Assembly: GCA_001949185.1 (NCBI GenBank)
Contig: BDGG01000002.1
Coordinates: forward strand, 8,334,823 to 8,398,822
DNA length: 64,000 nucleotides
Direction: 5' to 3'
Source: Ramazzottius varieornatus
Taxonomy: Eukaryota > Tardigrada > Eutardigrada > Parachela > Ramazzottiidae
Shown here piece by piece: positions 31,620 through 53,331 of the stretch; the first letter of the stretch is position 1, and the number at the start of each line of letters is the position of its first letter. The position numbers were made by a program, and so were the translations under genes. The notes beneath the pieces were generated by a model, which saw only the letters and a list, made by a program, of their open reading frames with translations, searched no databases and was not told the DNA's origin.

Positions 31620-34559
31620 TTAGTCTTTCTCTTCGCGTAAGCTGAATCGGCGGAAGAGTTCCTTCTCCGGTTTGACTTGCTTGACACTGGGCACCTTTTG
31701 CATACTCTTCTGTGCTTCAACGTCGGTTTCAGCCTCTGGTTTTTGTCCTTCTTCTTTGGTACCAGGCACCTTCTTGGCAGTAGCCGACGGGACGGAGACC
31801 ATGCTAGGCAACCGAGCGGGATCGTCCTGCATGAACTGTATGCGATGTGCCTAGAAGTGCAGTACAACAAAGGATTAATTTGCCATCAGTAAAGTTCTGC
31901 AGATCACAACATCACCAACCAACCTGTAGAAGGAGCAACGGTCGAGCGCGCGAATCCAGCAGCTCGTCGAGGATCTTGCGTTTCCGCTCCACTTGGCGTT
32001 TGTACAGAGCCAAACGGCGAACCTTGGTCCAGTCATACTGGTAGTCGAATGCAGCGCCCGTCTTGTTCAGCATGGTCAAGAGAAGGTGAATCAGTAGTTC
32101 GTAGTTGGGAATACCTTCATACTTCAAGGAGCGAATATGCTGGTGGATGTCATGAAACTCAGGCGGGCAACTCTGTTAAAACGCAGTTCAAATAACTGCT
32201 CAATACGAGAGACCGGTCGAGAATCTTCTTCTTTTGTGACGCACCCTCCCAGCTAATAACACCGGAGGAGTGCGCCACTTGACTTAATAATCTTGTTTGT
32301 TTCGTTCGCCGGCTCCGCTACGCCGGTTCTCGTTTTTTTCGATACATTGGTCGATTCATGGCTAAGCAGTACTCACATCGAGGAAGGAAGTGGTTAGTTT
32401 CTTCTCACAAACGCGATCCAACAAGGTCTTGCTTTTATCCCTCTGTTCGAAGTCTTTTTGGGTGTACTTTAGGCCGCGCCATGGAAGGTCGCCCATGAGA
32501 AAGTGGACCAGCATGTACAGCGCCGATTCCACATCGTCTCGGTAACTATAAGAAAAGACCACAGCCTACCAACTTTATATCTTGCCCATACCATAGGCTC
32601 CTTCTCGACGGGGTTGATTGTACTCAGGGGTAGGCCGAACTGACCTGTGTTCGTTGCCGTAATGGGCTCCAATGCTGTCGTAAATAGCTTGACCCTTCAG
32701 TCGAGTACCGACAACGTGTGGAATGAAGTCGCCGCCTTTCACCGTTACTTTCGGCCGAAATTTGATAGCAGCCGCAAAATCCAACACGAATAACTGAAAG
32801 CAAATTCAAACAAGAAGTTTATATTTCTGAATAGAAATTCCCAAATAGAATGGGCGAAATCGAAGAAGTAAAGAAGGCAATGTACCTTCGTTGATTGGGG
32901 GCCATTTCCAAGGCAGAAGTTCTGCGGGCGGATATCGCGGTGAATGTATCCCGTCCGGTGTATCCAGTCCAAGCTTTCAAATATCTACTGCACGGTAATC
33001 GAGAACGTTAGAAAATGCTGTCAAAGCCTCCTTAGTCCTTTACAGTAACAATGCAATGCTGCTGTCTGTTACCTGCACTCCCAGCATGCAGACAGTGGGC
33101 AAGCTGAAGCGACCGTCACAGTAATGCAGAAGGTCCATCAAGTTGGGTCCAAGGAGCTCGGTTACCAGAAAGTGTCGTTCCTGCTCCAGGCCATACCAAC
33201 TAGGCAAAGGTGATGCGTTACATCGAGAGAAAATGTGAAGGTGCGTTGTGGAAACGAGCTTACTAAAGTCGCGGTATTCCCGGTCCACCTTTGAGGTAAT
33301 GGTAACAGCTGGCTTCGTTCCTCAGCATGTGATCGGCCTTGGAGAAACTACAGGCCTTCACAGCCGCTTCCTGAAAAAAATAAAATGTGATAGAGCACGG
33401 CACCCAGTACAGCATCGTGAAAACAAGGTGGTCTACCAGCAAAAGTAACTTAAAAGATCGATATCTAAAGTGGCGCCCACGCTCCATGTTATTGACTGGA
33501 AGCGTGCGCCACCTAGAATGACGATCACAAGTGGCGCACGCTTCCGACCACTAACAATGAAATCATGCGTCAGTTGACATAGCGACCTTGCATGTTTCGC
33601 TTGACCTCAATGTTTCTGCTCGTGAGGACCTACTTGCTCGTAGTCGATGCTGTAGGCCAGGTAAACCACACTGGTACTTCCGAAAGCGATCTTTCTGACA
33701 CAGCGGTACCGTTCGGCCACGACTAGTTCTCCCCGAGAGACTGCATACGTCTCGGGAAAATCGTGGGGCGGAATGGGTTCTTCCGTTGCTGCCGAGTACA
33801 GCTCGTCAGCGCGCGCTTGCCGATACGACTTCCGGTTGAGCTCGTTGACGAAAGCCCGTGTCTCATTGGCGGCCTCTTCGGCTGGACGGTTGCTCTTGCT
33901 GGAAGCAGGCCTCAGGTTAGCTGCGGCCAAAGCAGCGGCAAAGATGGAAGCGCGAAACTTGTCGGGACGAGCTTCTACACGTTGGATTTGTCCCATGTCA
34001 TTCGCACTCTGAAACAAGAATTACACTGGGAAATTTCAAGAAATGCTACCGCGGTAAGATTCGCCTAAGAGAAGGAAAAAGTACGTACAGGTGTGCGCTG
34101 AGCGGGATCGACAACAGAAGGGACAATGCGGACGGACTTGACGGGCTTCATGGAGAACGTCGACTTGGCCGCGGACAAGTTGGACTTTTGGGCGGTTGGG
34201 ACAGGCTGGTTGGTCCAAGACTGGCCTTGGTGCAGGGATGGTATAGCTGTGGCCGAAGGACTGGCTGGAGGCCGCCCACGATTCTGCATGTCCATCGCCG
34301 AGGAGACCTGATGTACCGGCATACCCTACAGAAGATCAAAAATCACTTCCTCCATAATCCATACCCAGAAAAAAAAAGATTCATCCAGAAACTCAAACAG
34401 GTAAGCAATGGGAAAAACGACTTCACGTACGGCGTCGAGTAGAGAGTTATCTTGCCCATTCACAGTGCTAGAAGTATCTTCGGCGATGGGAGGCAAACCG
34501 GACAATGCGTTCGACGGTGAGAAATTCACTTGATTTGGTCTGTTTTGATCTGCCATCAT
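31620..34559 (-). CDS. CK1/TTBK-like protein kinase with N-terminal extension, complete, 10 exons
   Basis: Ser/Thr kinase of the CK1 group, closest in appearance to tau-tubulin kinases. Exons (minus): 34431-34559, 34089-34325, 33634-34008, 33264-33370, 33073-33199, 32886-32984, 32645-32793, 32377-32545, 31924-32172, 31620-31850. They total 1872 nt, 623 residues. The first ~215 residues are low-complexity. The kinase domain runs from about 218 (RKIAFGSTSVVYLAYSI, a degenerate glycine loop) through EAAVKACSF (ATP lysine), LLGPNLMDLL, IHRDIRPQNFCLG (catalytic loop, with Arg where Lys is usual) and LDFAAAIKF (DFG changed to DFA) to DLPWRGL. The unusual HRDIRP and DFA leave catalytic Lys and both Asp intact, so activity is possible but not certain. 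Two introns carry the GTGGCGCAC repeat. Confidence 0.85.
32237..32312. repeat. GTGGCGCAC foldback repeat, kinase intron 8
   Basis: One decayed hairpin (GACGCACCCTCC.. / GGAGTGCGCCACTTG, loop with CAGCTAATAACAC) and the tail TCTTGTTTGTTTCGTTCGCC. Confidence 0.78.
33468..33605. repeat. GTGGCGCAC foldback repeat, kinase intron 3
   Basis: Two tandem hairpins: AAGTGGCGCCCACGCTCC / GGAAGCGTGCGCCACCT and CAAGTGGCGCACGCTTCC / AATCATGCGTCAGTTG. The tail is GACCTTGCATGTTTCGCTTG. Confidence 0.85.
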
Positions 34560-35126
34560 AAATTACAATAAACCTGATAATCTTATCGGCTGATGTCATG
34601 AAGCAAAACTTCAGACTTTAACTATCGCCAGGGTAGATGGAATTTCTACCCGCACGCCTCAGCAACAATAAAATCAGCCAAAGCGCGGACTGAATTTTAC
34701 TGCTGATAAATATGGATAATAAGTTAGCATAAAAAATGTGCAACGATAAAAATGGCTCAATGAAATTACAGGCGAGTAAAAAAAGATATCACGGCGAACG
34801 ATCCGAATGATTGAAAAATTAAAGAGAGGCGCACCTTCCGATATGACTACCATAGGACTATCATATTCTGCTAAAAAAGATCAAAGAGACCATAAAACTG
34901 CAAGGAGCGCTGAATGAGCTTTCTTCAACCACTTGTAGCTTAAATTAAAAAGAAACGTATATGAGAATGAGAGTGGAAGGTGGTGCAGTAGTGCTGTTTT
35001 GATTTTACGTCTGGTGGTGGTGGTGGTGGTGGTGGTATAGAAGGAAGGCTAGACTGCTTGGAGAACGAGACCGAAGAATAGGAAGGAACTGAACTGAAGA
35101 ATCGTGATGGACATGCCGCTGTCTCT
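34560..35126. other. Intergenic between Rap1 3' end and kinase 5' end
   Basis: Holds the 5' flank of the kinase and the 3' flank of Rap1. A (GGT)n microsatellite of about eight units lies at 35012-35036. Nothing else is recognised. Confidence 0.5.
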
Positions 35127-36520
<1,394 letters not shown>

Positions 36521-37217
36521 CCTTGTCGCTCACTTGTCAGAACCTCCTCCTTTCACACTGCAAAAAAAACGAAAAAATACCGGAATCGAAAGCGAATCAA
36601 TCAAACATAACGTCAATCAACCGACCAACTACACATTGCCCCAGTGAAGTTGCCTCATGACGCCATCGAATCGTAAATAAGGCCCGGACAGCCACACTGT
36701 ATCCCACACAGCAACCGGGGTTATAATTATCGGAACACGAAAAACATCCACAACAACAAAGCGAACAAACCATCGTCGCAATGTGCTTCTCGCTGTTTTC
36801 GTTGGCTACGAGCTTTCTTCGACTTTTTAGTTACGAAACATCAGCATCTGACACTTGTAGAGAAGACTGTATGTATTGTACTTACAGATATCCCTAACAG
36901 CGGAAGGATAAGATGAAACTTGGCGCAATCAAAGAGATCCAGACGACGAAGTAGGACACACCGCTCAAGCGCAACAACTTCAGTCAGACGAATGTCTTCC
37001 GATACCTTATAGCCGTGCTTCCCTGCTGCATGTCATCCTGATGTTTTCTCGGGCTTTGAATGGTGCTAAATCGGAAGAACAAGAGCAATAGTGCGAGTCC
37101 AAAGTTCGAGAAGATAACTGTTATGAAATTTGCCAAGTCGCAGTCGTAGTGAGGCATGCCCTTCTGTCTCAACGATTTTTGAGGGCAGGGCGGACAGTAA
37201 TCTCCGAGGGACCAATG
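36521..37217. other. 5' flank of Rap1
   Basis: About 0.7 kb, presumably with 5' UTR and promoter. No gene, TATA box or repeat was recognised with confidence. Confidence 0.4.
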
Positions 37218-38645
37218 GGCCACGGGTCGGCTAGGGCCGCAAATGGTGGAAAAACGACCACCCTAAATGGCTCTGATATACAAGAGGTGAAATTCCCATC
37301 CGGGAAGAACAGGGTGGGAACGGCAGGATGGAAAAGCCGGGAGCAAGTGACAGGTTGGGATTTCGGGTTTTTCGTGTCATCAAACCAGGAGATAACAAAT
37401 TTTTAAAGCTCGTGTTGTTTGTTTCAAGGGATCCCCGTTAACTACCTCATTTTTACCCTACAGAGTAGCATACACTCTAATCTCGGCCATACACCGTGAT
37501 CCGGTACAATCCTGGCATGCCATGAGAAGCACTCTATGACATCAATATATTGAAACTGATAGAAGACATCAGTTCGACGATCGCACTTACTGGATTTTCT
37601 ATGGCGGTGCTGCAGTGTACAAAATGCATCCACACTGGCTCAAAAAGACAATTAGCAGTTGTATCCACGAGACCGCAGCATGCTTCTGTGGCTTGCCAGC
37701 CAATAAACTATTCAGAGCTTGAGCCAGTGTATTCGGAACACTGCACAGTTACCAACGGCGATTCGGAAATACTGAATCTTTTTTAAATTCCCACTACCAC
37801 CGATAACGCAAGGACAGCCGGGCTAGTTCGGTAGTTTTATCTCTGTTCAGCAGCAGTTAGGGGACAGGGTCCATTGCAGGACGATACGCAACATTGAAAA
37901 CAAGTGGCTGTACGTAAAATCACTTCGTGACTCGACACCTACCGCCGCTTCCATCAATACCGTCGCGACTTTCGGTCTTTCAGTCCACAAGCCTGGCATC
38001 AGCATGAAACCATTATACCATATTTCATTCTCTTATCAGGTAATTTTTGCTCAGGATTCAGGTTTGGTTGCTTTACAAAAGCACCGAACAAAGTTATCAT
38101 GAACCTCGTTCTCAAGGCGCAAATGTCTCGGAAAAAGTTAGATGAAGCAGTAATTTAAGTAGTTTATCGATTAGTAAGACACAGGCATACTGTGGCCTTG
38201 TCGATACAACTGCTAATCGAATTTTTGAACCGGTATGTATTTTGTACATTGCAGCACCGCCCTAGGTAATCCCAGTAACTGCAACCGTCGGACTGATGTC
38301 TTCTATTAGTTTCGATGCACTGATGTCATAGAGTGCTCCGCGTGGCATGCCGGGATCGTACTGGCTGACGGTGTGTGGCCGAGATTAGAAGGCATACTAC
38401 TCTATAGGTAATGAATGAGATAGTTAACTGGGAACCCTTGAAACAGACACCAGGAACTTTTAAAACGTGATTTCCGGGTTTGATACCACGGAATACCGGT
38501 AACACCACCCTGTCACTCGCTCCCAGCTTTTCCATCCTGCCGTTCCCACCCTGTTCTTCCCGGATGGGAATTTCACCTCTTGGATATCAGAGCCATTTAG
38601 GGTGGTCGTTCATCCACCATTTGCGGCCCTAGCCGCCCCGTGAGC
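37218..38645. mobile_element. Long-armed palindromic (foldback) element, ~1.4 kb
   Basis: The left arm 37218-37625 is mirrored by the right arm 38236-38645, about 400 bp each, diverged but unmistakable. Matching blocks include GGCTAGGGCCGCAAATGGTG / CACCATTTGCGGCCCTAGCC, CATCCGGGAAGAACAGGGTG, TCTAATCTCGGCCA, CTATGACATCA and GGCGGTGCTGCAGTGTACAA. The loop is ~610 bp. No transposase is seen. The plus-strand ORF 37550-37786 with a CTKC motif is not convincing as a gene. An 8-bp GC-rich tandem array abuts the right end. Confidence 0.75.
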
Positions 38646-38669
38646 TGCAGTAATCCATCCCGGGCATCC

Positions 38670-38702
38670 CCGGTGCGGCGGTGCGGCGGTGCGGCGGTGT
38701 TG
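38670..38702. repeat. GC-rich minisatellite, 8-bp unit GTGCGGCG
   Basis: Three to four perfect tandem copies in an otherwise AT-balanced region, just outside the large palindrome. Confidence 0.75.
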
Positions 38703-39550
38703 CCAGGACGGGCCAATGTTAATGAAAAGCTAAGTGGCCGCTGGTCAGGCGCAATCCTCCCAAAACAACGATCCAGACAAAGATTAGGTATTTAAACGCT
38801 GTACCTGGACGAGGATCCCTTTATACAGATTTTGATCCTTCCGGTAACCTACTGTACCTTTCGGAATCAGCAAAAAATGGTTTCTAATAATGATTGCAAT
38901 CGTGCAAGTTCCGCAACGTTAACCCACGAAAACGGAAATTTTCAAGAAATGTTTCGAACTTGAGAAATCCTAATATTGTCACAGTGACTAGATTTTTTTT
39001 TTGTGGGTCGTCTTTCTGACCGAGTATGAAAGGACCACGCATGTTGTGGGTTTTTCTCTACTTCTACCTCTTTCGAAGGAGAAAGTCACAAAATGTGATC
39101 GTCGGTCATGTTGAATAACCGGAATCTTTTTGGTAATGAGTGCGGAGCGTCAAACAGCTCTCATTCCGGGATACTGTCTTCCGGATCCACGGCTTGGTAA
39201 ACTTGGACGCCTGGCAACAATCGAAACCAGGATTCGCTTCCTGATTTCAGACGCCTGCGCAGATGTCTGCAGTTGGCAATAGGAGCAAGGATAGTTTAGC
39301 ATCGATGGTTCTTTTCGTCCTAACAGAACCGATGCCTTTTTGTTGATCGTCTTAGTAGTGTCAGCCAGTATAGAATCCACCAAGGAAATAGTCATTAACC
39401 CATTCGTTTTTCTCGAAGACCTGTCTTATTACGATCCAGTGTTTTACATATGAAGCTTGTGGTCGCTACCGTCTAGCCCGCATTTGGTCTGATCAATTGG
39501 AGTAATTATTTCTGAAGTAATCGCTTCTCTTCCATCAAGCCTTCCCCGCC
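38703..39550. other. 5' flank of the CSDE1-like gene
   Basis: About 0.85 kb without recognised genes. It must contain the promoter and 5' UTR of the downstream gene. Confidence 0.4.
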
Positions 39551-42500
39551 ATGGACTCTGCTAAACCAAAGCCCGACAACGAAGTCGTCGATTACAAGCA
39601 GCTGCTGGAGCAACAACTCAAAGCCAATGCCGAACTGACCAGCGTAAGTCGATCAACAATCAACCATGTTTGTCTGCTGAGCCGCGATGACGTCATTGCG
39701 GCCTAGGAAACGCACAAGAGCCTTTTCTCAAGTAGCGCACTCTTTGTGCTAACGGCAATGGAAAAGTGCGTCACTTGGAAAACTCGTCCAGATCGCCTGC
39801 CCAAGCGGCGCAGGCTTCCAGCTAAGGACAATAGATACGTGCGCGACTTAAGATATCGTTCTTGTGCGCTTCGCTAACCTCCTTCGTATATTGAGGCCTT
39901 CTCGACGTTCCATCTTAAGAGTTGCACTTTCCAGGCACTGGAAAAACTGGCTCAAGGAGTACGAATGCAAAACCAAGCAAGTCCACCAGCAGCCTCGGTT
40001 CCTGCCTCTCCGTCGGCCACAATGACCCCAACGGCTAACCCTTTTGGTTCGACCAATATGACACCGATCAAGCTGGGCGCGCCACCCGTCAGTGCCGCGG
40101 TATCGGCCTTGAAGTTGTCCCTACCACTACCGACCCGCCGTCGCATCGAGCTGAAGCTGTCTCGCGAAGTAGAAGTCCCTAAAGAGAAGGAAAAGGAGAA
40201 GAGTCGTTCGCGCAGCTGCCCGGTCAGCTTGGAGCAAGCTCGAACTTCCCTTGTTTTGGTAAGGTTCGCTGTCTGGCGATCTTCTCGAATTCGTATTTCG
40301 ATTTACATGGTTTTGATTTTATGTAGCACGGCAACCAATTGGAGAAGCAGCAGCAACTGGACACCTACTGCGAAACTTACCTGCATCGCATCGGTCGAGC
40401 CAACGATGGCCACACAATCTTCAGCGTCGGTGTCGTTGTGACGCCATGCTCGGCTGATCGCCTTGGCGTTCTTACTGCCAAGCTCCTCAATGGGTACATT
40501 ATCACGACCGCGAAAGAAACCAGGCGTCGGCAAACGATGCTACCCATATGGTTGCTTCAAGTGGCGCAGGTTCGTGATTCTACTGGCTGAAAGCATGCGC
40601 CACTTGAAAATTCCGAAAAAATCGTTTGCCCATGTGGCGCACTATTTCGGAAATATTGGCTGCGAGGGTGCGCCATTCGCTGAAAACGACAGGGCCGAAT
40701 GCATTTGCCAACGGTCCCATATTATGATCAAATGCTTCCCAAGCTGTGTTTATAATATCGGAAAACAACGTCTTCTCGAAATGCACACCTGAAAAAATAT
40801 CCAACCCTCCATATCCCCGACGGTTCGTTTCTTGTAAAATAGGTTGCGTGTTATGTTCGTAGGGATGTGGGCGAATACACTTATGGACAGAAAGACTTGA
40901 TGGGTGAGCCATTCGAGGCGCCGGCTGCGGGAGACTTGGTGTACTTTGTGTACCCCAATCGAGGACCGAAAGATGTGCGCACAGCCACCTTTGTCATCCC
41001 GCTGAAGCTACAGAGCGCCAGCTGGTACAGGAGTCCGATGAAGCGCGAACGAGTAAGCGTCGCTTTTCTCACCTTACACTATCACGGGCTGCTGGAAAGA
41101 AGAGGTTGTTGAGGAAGTTTGTTTGTGTCTTGCAGGGATTAGTTCTTCGCGTCATGCGTCATCAAGGTGGTGTCTACATCGGCACAGCCTACGACAACAC
41201 CGTCATGTTTGCCCCGTTCCGAGCTGTTGTCCATCCTTGCCAATACACGCGACGCGGCGATCAAGTCGAATTCAACATTCCGGCCAACTATGTCCCACCT
41301 AAGGTATGTCAGTGGGTATTGGCCGAATGTTGAATTAGGAAATGGGGCTTCTACCCAGGTCGTCATTTCAAGTGGCGCACTGTTTAATTGGTATTAGCCA
41401 GCACCGTGCGCCACTTGGAACAACAAACTGAGTGAATTCATATGGCAACTTCTCGGATGGTTTCTTGTAGGACACCAACTCGCTGAGTTTCACGGAAGGT
41501 CTGGTCAACGTCTGCGTGGTTCCGCCCAACAGCTTGTGGGAAGGCTCCTTGAGCGAGGAGAAGATTGTGGGCTATGTCAGTCGGGTCCCGTCGCCCTCCA
41601 ACCAGAATGTGGGCTTGATCCAGTTCATGGATGAGAAGCGCGTCAACCCCGACCAGTCCCTCAAGACCTCTTACATCGCTTTTACGCCCAAAGATGTCAA
41701 CTACGACCATAGCTCACTGGTCAAACTCAACCACAAGGTACGTTCGAGGACACAAACATCAATTAACAATTTTCGAAGCATTCCAGTGCAAGAGAAAATT
41801 TTCCACATTAACTGTACACAGACGGGAATTTCCGTGCACCGCGCGCACCGGTCGAATACTAATGGGGAAGTGTTTTTCCAGGTCAGCTTCCGCATTTTGT
41901 CGTCTGGTGAGAAGCGTCCGGCCATCGCCGTCAACATTGGCATCGAAGAAGGTTTGGAGAAGTTCCGGGGCCACATCGTCGCCGTCTGCAATGGCTACGG
42001 CTTCATTGAGCATGAACATCTGACCGACATCTGGTTTCACTTTACGTAAGCCTAAATTTATTTCAGCACTTTTCTGCCAGCCTTTCTTCTTGTCTGAATA
42101 TCTCCATCCGAATATCATTTTGTGCGTACAGGCGTCTGCGACCGGGTGTCGATGGGCGAAAGCTGCGCATTGGTACCCTGGTGGAATACTCGCTGCTGCC
42201 ACAAAAGCCCGACCGCAGTGGACTACAAGCTTGCCAAGTCCAGCCGCTACTTCATCAGTACCTTCCCGGTTACGCTCGTCTGGAAGATGAAACCTGGCAC
42301 GTTGGCGTCGTCGAGCGCGCACTGCGCAACACCAACCCCGCCCAAAGCCAGTACCACGGCTTGGTTCGCACTCGCATCAACGGTATAACATTCATATCCA
42401 TTCGTTCAGTGTCGATCGTCTGCGCGTTATTTGGCTTACCGCTGACTGTTGTCATTATAGATCAAGACGAAGTGTATCTCTTTTCGATGAGCGGTATTGT

Positions 42501-44151
42501 CCGCAAGTACGAGATTCTGCAAGTGGGCGATCGCGTCAAGTTCCAGATCGGCTTGGATGGCCAAACCACCCTCCGCCGAGCTGTCAACATTATTCGCACG
42601 GTCTATGTTCTGCAAGTCAAGACTCTCCGCTCTGATGGAGAGGTGGGGTGTCAGTATGTAGTAAAAACTATACGGACAAGCTTAGATCATTGGCCCAAAT
42701 GGCGCACGCTATCAGCTACTCATACCGAGAACGTGCGCCACTTGGAAAAACAGTTTTGTGGAGTTTCCTAATTGGCGCACGCTCGTGGCCGACAACACTG
42801 TAAATGTGCGCCACTAGGCAAATGCTGTTGGCCGACTGTCATTTATGTTGATGGTTCGTTCAAGGTTCTCACTTTTTTGGGCACAGTTTGTATATTGAAG
42901 TCGTCCAACGATAACTCTGTTTGCAGTTTGGCTTCCTGTTCTTTGGTGGACAAGACCTGTTCTTCCATTCCAGCCAAATTCGTAACCGAATGCGCCCGCA
43001 TCAGGGCGACTGGGTGGAATGTGCTTTGGCCAAAGACCGTCATGGCCGCTTGTGCGCCTCCAGCTTGCGCATCCTTCATCCCCGGTAAGTTTCGCGTAGT
43101 AAGATTGTCACAGTAGAAATTCCATGCCTGTTGTAATTTCCAGAGAAATGACGCGTGAGTTGTATGAGCGTGCCGCCAGCTTGAACCCGCGCATCGAAGG
43201 TGACTTCCCACGTCCACACATCCAACCCAAGAGTGGACTGTTCGCCTCTGAACGCGACATGGACAATATGGACGACTTTGATTTGGAACACAACTACGGG
43301 TAAGTAACCCTTTCCGCCTCTAGAAAGGCATCACAGTACCTGTCCAGTTGTTGTCCAGTTGTTGTTGTTGTTGTGTCCAGTTTTTGTCCCTTCTGTAGAA
43401 GCTCTGGCCAGCCTCGCAGTCACAACGTTCCTCGCGAGCCTTACTGGCTGGTGGTTGTGCCCGAACTGTTCCGTGACAGCTGCCGCACCAAGGCTGGCGC
43501 CATCAAGGTACCCAAGTCCCTCTATGAACTGTGGCTCAACGGTATGGCCACCACCATCAACTTCCAACCACCGGAAGGCTCGGCAGCTACGGGGACCACG
43601 ACCATTGCCGCTTTGCCAGAAGTTGGCGCTGAATTGGGAGACTTCGAACGCACTCAAGTAGGTCCACATATCGAAGGCTGGCAATCGAACCGTACCAGAT
43701 TTGCTCCCTGCAAGTGGCGCACGTTACCAGTTGGTAACAATGGAAAGATGCGCCACTTGGGAAGTCGATAGGATCGCTTCCCAAGTGGCGCACGTCGTCA
43801 TTTGAGAACCATGGAAGCGTGCGCCTCTTGAAATAACAATATTGTACGTTGACATTCCCATCTTGGCAGGTTACCGATGTGGGCGGCGCAGCAGGACCCA
43901 CCAAGCCCGGTCAGCTGGACCTGCCGGATGAGCTGCGGGCTTACCTGGGACCACAAGCCGTGGGTGGAGGTGATAAGGGAGACAACGCCCAACGTAGCGC
44001 CAGTGGCATTCGTCCCGGTAACTGGTTGATTGGGGCCCAAGGCAACTCCAACGTCAACCGCGGTGACAACAAGGAAGCCCGCGCCTTTGTTCGCGCTACA
44101 AAGTCCCACGAGTACCACCTGGGTCGTGGCCGTCTGATGGGACGATTCTAA
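39551..44151 (+). CDS. CSDE1: Multi-cold-shock-domain RNA-binding protein, CSDE1/UNR-like, complete, 13 exons
   Basis: Cytoplasmic RNA-binding regulator of translation and mRNA stability. Exons: 39551-39643, 39935-40258, 40327-40493, 40863-41052, 41136-41303, 41471-41737, 41882-42045, 42132-42382, 42461-42642, 42927-43084, 43144-43299, 43399-43657, 43870-44151. They total 2661 nt, 886 residues, all phases consistent. Cold-shock-like units are visible at GLVLRVMRHQGGVYIGTAY, VGYVSRVPSPSNQNVGLIQF, GHIVAVCNGYGFIEHEH, VGVVERALRNT and FGFLFFGGQDLFFHSSQIR. The pair TPKDVNYDHSSLVKLNHKV then GHIVAVCNGYGFIE matches the order in vertebrate CSDE1. The N-terminal ~140 residues are Pro/Ser/Lys-rich and the C-terminal ~90 Gly-rich; neither is recognisable in CSDE1. 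Five introns carry the GTGGCGCAC repeat. Confidence 0.82.
39727..39882. repeat. GTGGCGCAC foldback repeat, CSDE1 intron 1
   Basis: Two decayed hairpins: CAAGTAGCGCACTCTTT / AAAAGTGCGTCACTTGG and CCAAGCGGCGCAGGCTTCC / TACGTGCGCGACTTAAG. Confidence 0.8.
40556..40688. repeat. GTGGCGCAC foldback repeat, CSDE1 intron 3
   Basis: Two hairpins: TTCAAGTGGCGCAGGTTCG / AAGCATGCGCCACTTGAA and CATGTGGCGCACTATTTCGG / GCGAGGGTGCGCCATTCG. Confidence 0.85.
41368..41420. repeat. GTGGCGCAC foldback repeat, single hairpin, CSDE1 intron 5
   Basis: CAAGTGGCGCACTG.. / ..CCGTGCGCCACTTGG around a loop with TTGGTATTAGCCAG. A minimal one-unit member of the family. Confidence 0.85.
42693..42837. repeat. GTGGCGCAC foldback repeat, CSDE1 intron 9
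   Basis: Two tandem hairpins are joined by AAAACAGTTTTGTGGAGTTT: CCAAATGGCGCACG / CGTGCGCCACTTGG and CTAATTGGCGCACG / AATGTGCGCCACTAGG. Confidence 0.87.
43671..43855. repeat. GTGGCGCAC foldback repeat, CSDE1 intron 12
   Basis: Two hairpins. The entire block, starting GAAGGCTGGCAATCGAACCG, is a diverged copy of the PPIP5K intron 12 block at about 8017-8262 but lacks the 79-bp duplication. Confidence 0.9.
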
Positions 44152-44873
44152 ACCATAGGAGAGAGATATTTGAGATATGAAATAGATGTGGATGTATGAG
44201 GAAGTTGTTCGCGTTACTCGTTGACTGTTTTGTTGTTGAGACTCTGTTGAACGTTAATTTTGTTTTCTTTAGTGTTGTGTTTCTCCCAATGTTGACACCG
44301 GTTGAGCAACGTTATATCATCTCTTAAACTAATCGATAGAGAATCGAATCGGATCTATGACTTTACCCATCCATCCTACTGTGCGAGTACTTGGAACTCG
44401 AAAAACAGTCGACAAGATTGTTATTCGTAGTGGCGCACTTGTCCGGTCCACAACACCGTAACTATGCGCCACTTGGGAAAACAGTCTTGCTGATTCTGTC
44501 TGACGCCTTTGAGAGAGGTTTTCTCGTTATCTTCAAGCGTCTCACACATGGTCAGATAACGAAGACTAAAACAAGAAAAAAGCAAGCTGCTGCTGAGATG
44601 AGAAAAGTGATGCACGAGTCAGAAACACAAGTGATGGTAAAACGTTTAGGGGTAAAAAAGTCCGGGCAGAACTTATCGTCAAGAATACAAAAGAGTCACC
44701 GTTTCGATAAAAACAAGACGCTAACATTTAAAAACAATCTTTGCACTGTAAAACTTTGTACACATTATTTCTTAGATGGGTAGGGTATTTTTTTCTCAAA
44801 CAGCAAAAAAAGTTACTGCGACACACGAAATTGAAAGAAGAGAAACGACTTTTTGATGGATACTTCTGTTTGG
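44152..44873. other. Convergent intergenic spacer between CSDE1 and the MAP4K gene
   Basis: Contains the 3' ends of both genes and one GTGGCGCAC repeat (44397-44508), the only cluster I find outside an intron. No gene recognised. Confidence 0.5.
44397..44508. repeat. GTGGCGCAC foldback repeat in the convergent spacer
   Basis: Nearly a full-length palindrome: left arm CTCG..CAGTCGACAAGATTGTT, core GTAGTGGCGCACTTG / CTATGCGCCACTTGGG, right arm AAAACAGTCTTGCTGATTCT. It may still lie in a 3' UTR of either neighbour. Confidence 0.85.

Positions 44874-53331
<8,458 letters not shown>

Noticed and set aside
35012-35036. GGT repeat as a coding poly-Gly/Val segment
   Set aside because: It lies between the Rap1 stop codon and the kinase start, outside any exon; a simple microsatellite.
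37550-37786. ORF with VLQCTKC inside the 1.4-kb palindrome, considered as a third Ly6-like half-domain
   Set aside because: Overlaps the palindrome arm and lacks a signal peptide and the later cysteine spacing.
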